Shown one piece after another: positions 21,445-31,900 of a stretch of 64,000 bases of DNA (position 1 is its first letter; each line of letters begins with the position of its first letter). Made by a program: the position numbers and the translations under genes. Origin of the DNA: Hyaloperonospora brassicae (Eukaryota > Oomycota > Peronosporomycetes > Peronosporales > Peronosporaceae); contig CANTFL010000174.1 in the NCBI GenBank assembly GCA_947650285.1, positions 1 through 64,000 on the forward strand, in the 5' to 3' direction. The notes under the pieces are model-generated. The model had not been told where the DNA came from, made no database searches, and saw only the letters and a list, made by a program, of their open reading frames with translations.

Positions 21445-22722
21445 CTAGCACGATAGGGATTCAGAGAACACATCCTTGAATTCGATCAAATACTTATACA
21501 AAGGATTTGCCTGAAGTGACTTCCAGGATTGAGACGTGTATCGCTCAATCTGAGTCTTTTCATCGAGGACACTATCGTCCATCGATGATCTGCTGAGAAC
21601 TCGTTCGTTCTCAGCAAATACTGTAGCCGACCGAATATCGGCCACATACACATCCTCTGTGACGAGTATGCAGATCTGCTTGACTTTGCCACTACGCAGA
21701 TCACGCAAGAACCGTTTCGGTTCTAGCGTTGGCAACTGACTTATCTCCGAAGTCAACTTCGGAGGCACAATCAGATCAAGCGTATAAGCGCCTACGCTTG
21801 ATCCGTCATTAACCAAGACGTTCAACGTCTCGGTTTCTTCCTGGAAACTTGCTTCCACAGGTTGCTGAGGGCCTAATCCCTCAGCAAGCGACTCTTGAGG
21901 AATTCCTTCCTCAAGTACATGGGGACTTATTCCCTCGACGTCTTCTGACTGCGGCTGTGCAACCACATTCAGGCACAGATCCTCTACGGTCGACTCTCCA
22001 GTCGACCTAGGATGTCCATGTTGCCCCTTGGGGGCAACAGATTTCTTTCTTCTAAGATGCTGCCCGCTAGGCATGCATCCATGTCCCGGTCCACTCGACT
22101 TATTCGATTGGTGGACCTTCGGCGCAGCCTGTACATCTGTACAGCCGCCGGGAGCTTGCTCCACAGTGTAGTGATTAACTACACTGTGATCTTGTGCAGT
22201 CGTGCTAACGACCGTACCGCAAGCGAGGCCGTCGCACTCACTCGCAGAACATCCACACGCTTGTGGACGCTCCAAGATGTTCATCAGATGGCCATCTGAT
22301 GAACAAGCGGCAGGCATCTTCACGGATCGAGGCTGCCAGCTCACCATTGGCTCGTACTTTCTGAGCCAAGGTAATCCCAGGATGACATCAAATTTGTCAT
22401 CCAGATCCAGTACGATGAAGTCATCATCGTACTGTTCGCCCTCTAACGTGTAGTGGATTCCTACTACACGTTTATCAACGGCTATCGATGCGCCTGTTGC
22501 AAGGCGCACCGTCATCCTTGTGAGGGGAATGTCGCGCTCAACGAACTTGAGCCTACGACCCTCTAGTGACTGGCGACGAACAAAGTTGTTCGACGCCCCA
22601 CAGTCTACTAGGGCAAGAAGCGACAAATCATTTGTCGCTTCCAACTTCAAGGTGATGAGCGAAACGTCATCACCAGGTGCAGAGACACACAATGACTGTG
22701 TATCTGGAGCAACTTTCGTCAA
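21445..22722 (-). pseudogene. A1 protease and linker
   Basis: 425-aa frame. ALVDCGASNNFVRRQSLEG carries the catalytic Asp (D-C-G-A in place of the common D-S/T-G), and FDVILGLPWLRKYEP is the second conserved protease block. A Cys/His-containing and then acidic linker of about 250 aa leads to RT. It ends at a TAG where A2 has a Glu codon. Confidence 0.8.
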
Positions 22723-22772
22723 GAGATTTGCAAATTCTCTTGAGGTTGCTGGATCAGTAGGGCGCTCCGCCC

Positions 22773-23928
22773 CTACTGACCCCGACCATTTTTTGATGGT
22801 CCGTCTCGCTGTTGCGGCTTCGCAACAGCGCTGGACCCACGCCCATTGCCCTTTCTGGCGAATGGTCGTCCATTTCGCTCAGTACTGTTTGGTACTGGGC
22901 GTGGAGCACTACACTCGTATGCGTACTGCCCTAACTTCTGACAGCGATTGCACCTCTGCAATCGCTTGTTGCTTGTAGAGCGAGGTCTCTCGCTCTCAAC
23001 ATAGCAGAGGTCCATTGGTTCTGGACCTCCGATCTCTTGTCGTCTCGGTGGACGGTAAGAGTTTGAGCTAGCATGAGCCTGTCTCATGCTAAAGTCTTCC
23101 TGTTCCGCGTCTGATATCGATTTCGTCAAGCGTATTCAGCTCAAGGCGGAACAGGTGGCTCCTGACGGGCCCTTCTGCGAGCCCTTGCATGAACACCGTA
23201 ATCAACGTGTGTTCATGAACTGGGTTTGCAGTTATACTACTCGCAAGGAGTCGAATATGTTGTGCGTAAGCGTGCACATCACGCTTACCCTGCTTGAGTT
23301 TCAGGAGCTCTGAACGAGCCCTGAACTCAGCACGTGGCGGCTCAAACGTTTGTCTGAGCCGGGACTTGAAGTCATCTAGCGACCTAAACACGTTTGGGTC
23401 GCTACTCTCGAGTCCCAGGGACCAAGTTTTGGCACGCCCTGCCAAGTGGGTCTGAGCAAATGTGAGTTTCATTTGCTCATCTTCGACGCGACGAGCCCTT
23501 AGGGCTCTGTCGAGTTCGACAAACCATAGTAACAGGGAGTCCTCCGGGACTCCACTGTACTTGGAAATGTCAACTTTCATGACTTCGGGACGACGCGCAT
23601 GCGCCGTCCCGCCCACAGCAGCATGGAATTGCTGCTGTCTCAACAGCTCCGTCTGTTGAGCACCGAGTTCTCTCAACTGCTCGGCCTGTTGAGAGCCTTG
23701 CTGGTGCAGCAAGGCTACTTTCTCCCTCTCGAGAGCAAGTTCATTGTGAATGAACTTGGCGATAGCAGCGTGTTGTTGGTCTCTGTCTAGAGACTCCAAC
23801 ATGGTGCTGACGACGAGTTCGCCTACGGTAGAACTCATTCGTTCTACCGCACCCCATTCGATGTCACTCAAATGGGTAAACCCTTCACGCGTGGCGTGAA
23901 AGGTGTCTTCTTCATCCAACATGTTCAT
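22773..23928 (-). pseudogene. A1 gag, frameshift before nucleocapsid
   Basis: The start is taken at ATG 23928 (MNMLDEEDTF), the first Met outside the LTR. The capsid region has the retrotransposon gag pattern (YSGVPEDSLLLWFVELDRAL, QTHLAGRAKTW, LLKLKQGKRDVHAYAQ). A 1-nt insertion near 23125 breaks the frame. The zinc knuckle follows in the other frame as CNRCQKLGQYAYEC, with Gln in the place of the zinc-binding His. A2 has His there. Confidence 0.82.
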
Positions 23929-23960
23929 GTTGGATGATGTGGTCCTTGGAAGGACTACAA

Positions 23961-23970
23961 AGTGCTCCCA
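23961..23970 (-). other. Primer binding site of A1
   Basis: The coding strand reads TGGGAGCACT two bases after the 5' LTR. A2 and E1 have TGGTAGCACT, so A1 differs by one base from the shared site. Confidence 0.55.
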
Positions 23971-23972
23971 GG

Positions 23973-24363
23973 TGTAACGGGGCACACCCTTGCGTAACTT
24001 AACGCAATGGATTTGGGTGCCCCGACGGACGTACACGTGGCGAGCGAGGAAGCGTAGGTAGGGTAAAAGTAGAACTGTTATATTAATATAATTAAGTCTT
24101 TAAACTACTGTCTCTTCGTTTGACTTAATTCAATTATACTAATATAACTGCATGTATGGTGACGTCTCGTCACCACTCATTGCGCGCGTCTTGCGGCGAT
24201 TGGTGGGTTAATATCATCACGATATCAACCAATGAACAGACCCTTTGGTCGACCCTTCAATATCACCACTTTCGTGATATTGTTTAAAGAATATCCATCT
24301 TTATATTCTTTATTGTCACTTTAAGGAAAGTGACAATTTCATGTAACGGGCTGCCCCGTTACA
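23973..24363 (-). repeat. Right (5') LTR of A1
   Basis: 391 bp, TGTAACGGGGCAC to CCCCGTTACA. It matches 16386-16767. Its ATTGTCACTTT/AAAGTGACAAT hairpin (24312-24337) has loop AAGG, the reverse complement of the CCTT loop in the left LTR. Confidence 0.93.
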
Positions 24364-24399
24364 ACCACCAAAAGAAAAACTGATTGTCCCATCGACCTT

Positions 24400-25408
24400 C
24401 GTGTTGCTAGGAGCCTCTAATAGTCAGTCTTCTTACCCCGGTATTTCAGCATTCCACGCACCGATTGTGCATCGAATGGCCAAGCTTCTGGAGGTAAGCG
24501 GCACCAATTTCTCTCCAGCACTTTGAAATGCACTCGATCAGCTCAATTCGCGACCCAAGCTGCCGCCTGTTCTTACATCCGGTCCTGGCAAGCACCCCCC
24601 GTAAGTTTTCTGTCGGGTTCAAGTCCGGCGAATTCGTTGGCCAGTCAATAACAGAAAAATTCTGGTCCGCAAACCACGCCTTCGTATACCGAGAATGGTG
24701 TATCGACGCGTTATCCTGCTGAAAAAGTCAGTTGACTACCACCCAGCTCGTCCAAAAAAGGCACTAGATAGTTTTTCAGTGTACTTGCGTTGACTTTTTG
24801 CTGTTTTGTTTCCCCTCTAAGAAAGCCAACATGCTTGTCTTAGCGCCTCCAAAGGCACCCTAAACCATGACCGAGCCACCACCGGATTGACGAGTCAAAA
24901 AAACTGTGTTTTTTCCTTAGTCGTGCCAATAGCCTTGTAATTCATCTGTTCCATCCAGATTAACCTTCTTTTCGTCCGAAAAAATAGTTTTGGTCCAATC
25001 TTCATCGGAGAGACGGCATCTCTCAACACACCATTTGACACGAGCTGCTTTAAGAAACTTGAGCGTAGGGCTTTCATTTAAAAGCTGCTTGACTCGAGAA
25101 ACACTTACAGGAAGTAAAGTTGTGCATGGAGCTCCCGTGCTGATAATTCACCCCAACCCCTGAGTGACCCGAAGCAGTCAGCGTCGAGCCAATTCAGTCA
25201 AAACTGGTGGTCTTCCGGCTGGTTTATACGCACTGTAGGCAACGGGGTCGCTCAAGAAGTGCTTAACGATGCCTCGGGATCGACCCTTGCTTCGGGCAAT
25301 CTCTCGATTACTCATTTTTGTCTCATGGAAGGCTATCACCTTTTCCATCTCTTCTTCCGTCAAATTCTTGCCTCTCGGCATACTTCTGTCGACAATAGGA
25401 TCATACAA
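24400..25408 (-). pseudogene. Tc1-type (DD34E) transposase
   Basis: The N-terminal part at 25178-25408 has a helix-turn-helix pattern (MPRGKNLTEEEMEKVIAFHE, NREIARSKGRSRGIVKHFL). Further along the minus strand are the catalytic motifs: an IFSDEKK block near 24980, QQDNASIHHSRYTKAW with Asp at 24713-24715, and DWPTNSPDLNPTEN with Glu at 24608-24610. The last two are separated by 34 residues, the Tc1 DD34E spacing. Several frameshifts and stops interrupt it. I could not find convincing terminal inverted repeats. It abuts the A1 LTR at 24363. Confidence 0.82.
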
Positions 25409-25812
25409 GTAGCGTCAGCAAGCAGGCATTGCAACAAAAACAACGGACCCAAAACAACGCCGCGACGGGACATGTCGCGCGGCGATGCATGGTGGCCATA
25501 TCATCATTTTACTGCCCTCTCCACTCTTCTTGGCGTTCCTAAGGCTGTATGTAGGCCTCCAGTTTTCAAAAGTGATGTCGCAACATGAGGCTCTTGTCCA
25601 GCGCTTTCAATTGGCTATATTTACACTTTTTGATTCGATTTATTTTTGAGTTAATAGGTCAAAAATCAGTAGTGGCTATATCATTCCTATCCGCACTGAA
25701 TATTTCAGATAGTCAAATTGCTCCGACATGTGCGCCCCACATTTGTCAAACATTTGCTTTTTTACTATTTTGGAAAGTCGCCATCGGACACTTTGCTATC
25801 AATTGGCCGTCC

Positions 25813-27334
25813 ATGGAGAACGAGACGCTACGTCTGCAATTCGGCACGGCTGCCACGACAATCGGCACGCAATGGCTGGCCATCGAAGAGTTGCACAAAG
25901 CTATGAAGAAGCCGCACGTGCTCGCGTTCGAAGCCAAAGGGCGTGTACGCCGACATGTCCGCGCTGCTGTTGACCAGCCAGAAGATGACGCAATGTGGTA
26001 GGACGATGTCCGTCTCGTAAGGTTTTCGTGAAGTTTGATATTCAAGAAGTGCTGACTGCACCATAACCTGCCAAACTATGATTTTGTGTCTGACGAGGAA
26101 CGGAAATGTACAAGTGTACGACCAGTCGAACGTGGTTGAACGACGGGCTGACGATAAGCTCTGGAGCTGGGAACGACTCGACGAGCGCAACCTCTTCGAG
26201 GTGGATGAATTTCGTCCGCATATGTCTTTGCATAACTTCTACGAAGGGCGTTCAGCTGTAAACGGAGGAAGCATTGGCAATGCGACGCTTGAGCGAGCAG
26301 AAGACCGCGTGCGGACAGTTTTAGAGACTTGTGACCGGCTCAGAGTCGTGCAGAGTCTCGTGGACATGGACTCGTCGTGGGGAGGCTTGGCGCATGAAGT
26401 GATGACGTACGTTGCAGAAGAATGTCCGAGTGCAGTGACTGTGATGGTGGGTAACGATTGGAGTTATCCGATGGTCACGGCAAACGACGACGCGCTGTTA
26501 CAAGCCGCACTGAAGGCACAAGACCGTGCCAAAATCGAAGCGAGGAAGCGTGTAAACTTGGCATCGTCCATGGCGTTGCTGTCGGACGTATCTCATCTTG
26601 TGGTGCCTGTGGCAATGTCGTCGATGTCGTTGTCCGACTGCAAATTCCCGGAGCTCAACTTGGATCGGTCAAGCTGTGCTGACGTTAGTTCAGTCGTCGC
26701 TACTGCACTCGCAGTAGCAATATCAGCTCACCAAGGCCGACCAGTGCATGCGATGCTGGAGGGGTTTCACCCGGGCATGAAAGTTGCCGAAGTCTGTGCT
26801 TCGTTCCCGCACACAAGTGATCCGATACCACTGCTCCATAGCATCCGTGACAGTGTGATGAACGAAGTGAGTCGCAACAGCATTGTGGTAAACGATCCAT
26901 TCCATAGCTGCTCCCTTCTTCCAACCATTCGACCGTGCTCCTCTGCACGTGAGACCAACGCAGACTCCGCCAAGAAGACGTACTACCGACGTCTTTACTT
27001 CCGTGGAGCATTTATGAACTACCCGTCGTTACGCCATGCGATCGAGGCCTTCCCGATTTCGGCTCGTAAGGTCGCTTTACATTGGTTTGATGCTACGCCG
27101 GTTACGTTATCAGTACCTCATCGTCTCCAGACGCTGCAAAACTCGTCAGTTGATGCGATCTGTCAGCTGGAACTTTCCAGTCGGACCGGAATGTACCTGA
27201 CTACCTTAGCGCAACTAGCAACTAGAGCGGACAAGCGCACGCTGCACGAGTTCACGCGTGCGGGAATGAGTTCCGATGCCTTTGAAGAACTAGGAGCGAC
27301 CCTGTTGGGCATGAGCGACGCGTACTTCGCTTAG
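25813..27334 (+). CDS. Misato/DML1 homologue (tubulin-like)
   Basis: Two exons, 25813-25997 and 26098-27334, give 473 aa. The 100-nt intron has GT and AG ends, and the join forms one Trp codon, giving DDAMWNGNVQVYDQSN. The N-terminus (ETLRLQFGTAATTIGTQW) is the Misato segment I signature, related to tubulin N-termini. HEVMTYVAEECPSAVTV and the downstream half match the segment II tubulin-like layout. Family members (yeast Dml1, human MSTO1) act in mitochondrial inheritance or morphology. The length is a little under the usual 490-570 aa. The ATG is the first in frame before the conserved block. An alternative start at 26078 would lose the signature. Confidence 0.8.
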
Positions 27335-28704
27335 ACATCAAGTGGGCGAATCGTATCTGGAGTCGATTTTCGCAAATGGTACACCTCTAGTTGCTTTGCA
27401 ATTCTTCTCAGGTTGGACAGACAATCATGCGCCTGCAACTGCGGATCGTTCCACGCTGACGTGAATGGATTCGTTTGTGTGTTGTCGCAACCTCACCAGC
27501 AAGCAGGTAGTGCCTAACATGTCCGCCGTCGTTACTTTACCGCGGGAAGAAAGCGCATGCTCGGGCATGCCGACAATATGCTGGCGCTAGTGTCAGTTGT
27601 TGACTTGCGTTCATATACAGCTAGCTGGAAGCAGCCTGGGCAACGAGGAGGGAGGAATACACAGCAAGTTGCTCTCTTCGGAATGTTCGCGAGATTTGCG
27701 TTAGTGGTCGCAGCCATTGTCGAGTTATTGAGTGTTGCATGATCACGAGCCACTGCATGATCAAGCAGTTGCTGAGCTGATGATTACTGCGCCGCACCCG
27801 CGCCCACTACTGGCTATGAATGCAAGATTGGGGAGCTAAAGGTGATGTGCGGGTGACTGCAGGGCATGTGCTCAATGGACCCGTTGCGAAGTTACACTGG
27901 ACAGAGAAGGCAAACGTCTTTCCGGGCCGCATGCTACTTGCCTGTAAAGATTCTAGTGCAGGCGGTACATCCCATCAATACTGCAAAGTCGTCGAATTCA
28001 TGCAAAGCCGAGTGCTTGCTCGTCTTTCATTCATCTGAATTTGATGTACACAACAGATGATGCTCGGAGGCATTTGTTCGAATCTAGCGAGCGGCTTGCC
28101 CGCCTACGATCAGAAGCACGTAATCGCAGTAGCTGTACCACCAACTGCAATTGCACCCGTTCGATCCGACATGGGTTTCACGCGAAACACGCTATCCAGT
28201 CCTTGTAACTGAAAAGCTCGTTGTGCTCACAAGTACCATAATTCTTGGTCCGACTTTCACGTGCAAAGCCGCCACTTGCATCGACAACGCAACGCCTATC
28301 CCATGTTTGCTTGATCTTGGCACCCGCTGCAGGCTCCGTCAAGATTCCAGCAATGAGCTAGAAATGATAGACGTCTTGCGTTACTCAGGAAAGCCGTTCC
28401 GTGCCAAAGGTTTGATCTCGATCATGGCCACACTTATGACGAATATCCGTCAATCAGCCCCTCGACTTGGACAAGCACCAATGGCCAGCTTGGTCACAGC
28501 TCGCACATACTGCTGCACGCACACACTAGATGAGCATGTCGCTTTCGCACGAACGTCAGCCTGTGTCGGCAAGATACTTCCATATCCGTCGTTGCCGATC
28601 ACTCGAAACCTTTGGGTACCATAACAGGTGCAGGCGCTTGCCGTTGCTGACCGAGGTTCAGGCGATAGGTTGGTCATGCAGTTGCAGTGACTCGTTGTTT
28701 GTTC
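27335..28704. other. No gene recognised
   Basis: Short plus-strand frames (for example 27820-28038 and 28151-28624) show no known domain and no plausible join. Could hold a decayed gene. Confidence 0.4.
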
Positions 28705-28908
28705 CTACCATCGACGTATTGTGCACTGATACGCCTTGCACCTGAAGTAAGGTGCGTTATCCTGCTGCAGTCGATGAAGCTTCTTCCCTCCTACTGATTC
28801 ACTTTCGTGCTCTACATGACCAACGATATCTACCATTAAGATACCAGCTTGAGTAATAACAACGCTGAATTCATTATGACGCACAGCCCAACCGTTTCGT
28901 CTCATCAC
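28705..28908 (-). pseudogene. DDE transposase fragment
   Basis: A 67-aa minus-strand frame ends with LHRLQQDNAPYF, the Q-D-N-A-P motif around the second catalytic Asp of Tc1/mariner-type transposases. The rest of the enzyme is absent. It lies 16 bp beyond the stop of the NELF-B-like gene, in its 3' flank. Confidence 0.5.
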
Positions 28909-28923
28909 GCCTCCGTTTCCACC

Positions 28924-31900
28924 TCAACCACGTTCTGTGTACTCCCCCTTTTGTTCCTTTCTTTGCTCTTCACGAATTGCTTCTAATTTCACGACAACTT
29001 TCTTCGGTGAGTCATCAGTATCCACACTGACACTCGCGTTGTTGCTAACGTCTTGGTCGGCTCTACTTTGCATTCTGGCTGGAGCGGTGGATCCATCACT
29101 AGTCTCGGATGCTTGCGCTGGAGTATCGGCAACAACACTAGCGTAAACCTCAATACCGGTGGTCGTGTTGCCGCCTTTCAGCTCGAAATTGTCGTCGGCG
29201 CGTTCCATCTTAACGTCGCTTTCGCAATTGTGCTCAGCTACAGACTCAGCATCAGTCTTCGCGGTTTCGATGCTATGACCGACGACGTTGCTCGTAGTCG
29301 AGGGAACCAAGTGAGGATCAACATTATCTGCCCCACTGGCTTCTATGCTCGCGCCTTGAACACCTGTCAATTTCGTTGCAACTTCAGGACTTGCATCCTC
29401 AGACCTTATTTCGACGTTTGTGGCATCACCTGTTGGAGCTAAGCCAGCATCGTCACCCTGAACCCCATTCCTCATATCCACACATCTCTCAGGTCCACTG
29501 CTTTCGCCAGTCTCAACTTTTACATCGTCCAACGTGACCGCCGCGCTCCCCCCAGCAGTGCTGTCGATGTCAGAGTCTGCACCTTGCATCGCACGATTGA
29601 CGGTATCTGTCGTGGTGGTACGTCGTGCGTCAGCCTCTGTACCTTGTGCCACAGGGTCAACTGTAGCAGCCATGTGAGTGCGTTCTGCGTCATCATCTAC
29701 ACCATGCGTTTCAGTACCGGCAGTGGCTTCAAGCTTTTCTTCTTGCACGGTACTATCTCCAGTCTTGACGTCTGATGGCAACGTAGCGAACAATTCCGTT
29801 TGCACGACAGGACATTTGGCCAACATTAGCTCATAATAGTACCGGCAGCCACCAAACACAGAGCTGTTCCACAGTGCTTCAAATTCCTCTATACACAAGC
29901 AGTTTACGCGCAAGACTTTCAAGGTCTTCATGAGGTACGAAGTGATCATTGCATCGACACCGGTCGCGGAGCCTTCTTTTTCAACCATCGCAAACAAAGA
30001 CCATAGCATCATCACTGTCTTCTCGTGAAATACTGGAATCGGAAAGCTTCGTACCACTTGCTGTCGCTTGCGCTTTTTCGACGATGCTGCGCCTGAGGCT
30101 ACAGCGTTGTGCCCATCCTCGATTTGTTCAATTGCACCTTCCGCAAATTTAACACTAGATCCGGTTGCTTTCCTAGCTACGTGGATACGCTCAGCCAACA
30201 CGTCGACAAAAAAGCGATCAACAATATGTTTCCACACTTCCAAGGCTCGCAGCTGCTCGCTCAACGTCATCGTCACTTCACCATTCTCAGCAGAAGCCGA
30301 TCCAACATCACTACTATTGTTACTGCCAACGCTTGCAGCAGCCACTCTTACTTGCTCCAGCACGACTTCTGTTACTGCATGAAGCAAAACGCGATCACGC
30401 AAAAGCGACTCCTCTTCGGCTAAGAGCAGGTAATGCAGCAGCTTCGATCCTGCATCGATCTGGCGGTCCACCAAGCATTGCACGGCAAACGACTTGGCGA
30501 TGGCGCGAATGGCCGAGCTCGCGCGTAGCACATTGTTCCACAAAACAGCACTCAACACATCTCCCTTCGCGGCCACCTTTGCATCACGCTCTAAATTAAC
30601 GGTAAACGCATAGTAAACTCGAAAATCCACCATCGTGCGCAACAGAAGCGGAAGCACGACACGCATAGTGACCACTTGCGGAGCACGCAGCACGTAGTCT
30701 TGCTTCCGAATCATACGACGCACGCTCGACGGATTGCCAATTTGAAGAAGTTGCACGAGGGCGCGGCAGATCAGATTGTCAGTGGGCAACTCTTTTGTTT
30801 GCCAGCACGTCACGAGGTTCTTCATCAAAGCATCGCAAATGAGTTGTTTCACGATCGGATCTGATAGAACTAATGCCACATCTGCCAGCTGCTCGTCGCA
30901 CAACCCTTCCGGGATCATTCCAGATTGGTCCACATCTCCGAAGTCCTTAATTGTTACCACTCCCGAGCTGGTGAGCATGCTCAGGGCTTCGCTCGTCGGA
31001 CCGGTTCCCATCTTTCGACGCTTTTTAGAGCGGATCCGCTGAGGCTCACCACGCAAAGCTGTAGCGTTTCGCTCAATGATCTCGTTGCCTCGCTTGCCGA
31101 TTCTTTTTCCTTCCTTATAAAAGATGGTCGTGTCCGGATTAAATGTCATGCAATTGCGGATCATAAGATTAAAGTCCAACACAAAGGCCTCGAGTGTCTT
31201 GTACTTGCCGCGCTTTGCCTTTCGTCGCATTGTCAACAAGTCCATGGGATCCTTGATTATGTCCCGATATTTCGGCACGTCATCCGGCACGGGCTCTGCA
31301 AAGATCAGCCGCACATCGAGTTTAGCAATCTTGTCAAGCACTGCAAGCAGTTCCTCCACCGCGGGTGGCCCCAGCACGACTTCAAAGCTCTCTTCTTCCT
31401 CTTCTGCACTGCTTTTCTTTCGAAACTTTTTGTCGGTCGGAAGGTCCGACGTGCGTAGTCGACCGATAAAACCCAGCAGCTCGTGCAATTGAGCAATCTC
31501 GAGCGTGTGATTCTTTAGCGCTCGATCCAAAAACCAGATAAATTTGTGCAATGGGTCTGTTCGCAAGAGTGCTGTTGTTTTGTCACGCTGCAAGTTCGCA
31601 AGATCGTTGCGCATAGCACCAAGAAGTGATACATAGTCCACATACTCTTTCGGGTGATTAATCACAGCGCCACCAGGTATGTTTGCACCCACCAAGAAGC
31701 CTCGCCAAATCTCCAATGTTGACAGATATAGCGCCTCTGAGTCGCCAAACATGTCGACCAGCTTCATGAGCGCCGGGTTGTTGCGTCGACGCTCATCTGG
31801 CGAGTACGACGGACATCGCTTACCGCCAAATCCAGATGCTGCCGATGGCGACGAGTTTGCAGCATCAGCGGAAGACGGCACGTGACTCGAGACGTTCCAC

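Larger units (their letters stand above)
16386..24363 (-). mobile_element. Ty3/gypsy chromodomain retrotransposon A1 (family A)
   Basis: The 7978-bp element has LTRs at 16386-16767 and 23973-24363, a polypurine tract, a primer binding site, gag, protease, RT, RNase H, integrase and chromodomain on the minus strand, and a long plus-strand ORF between the 3' LTR and the chromodomain. It is recent enough that each reading frame is long, but it has stops or frameshifts in gag, between protease and RT, between RT and RNase H, in integrase, and in the plus-strand ORF. The flanking pentamers TCTCC and ACCAC do not match, so there is no target-site duplication. Short perfect inverted repeats occur about every few tens of bases throughout. 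Confidence 0.95.

Noticed and set aside
16386..24363. Hairpin array interpreted as CRISPR or tandem repeat
   Set aside because: Each hairpin has a different sequence and lies in retrotransposon coding or LTR sequence; no constant repeat-spacer pattern is present.
24364..25600. Terminal inverted repeats of the Tc1 element
   Set aside because: No convincing matching ends were found when the two flanks were compared; the left end may have been lost at the A1 junction.
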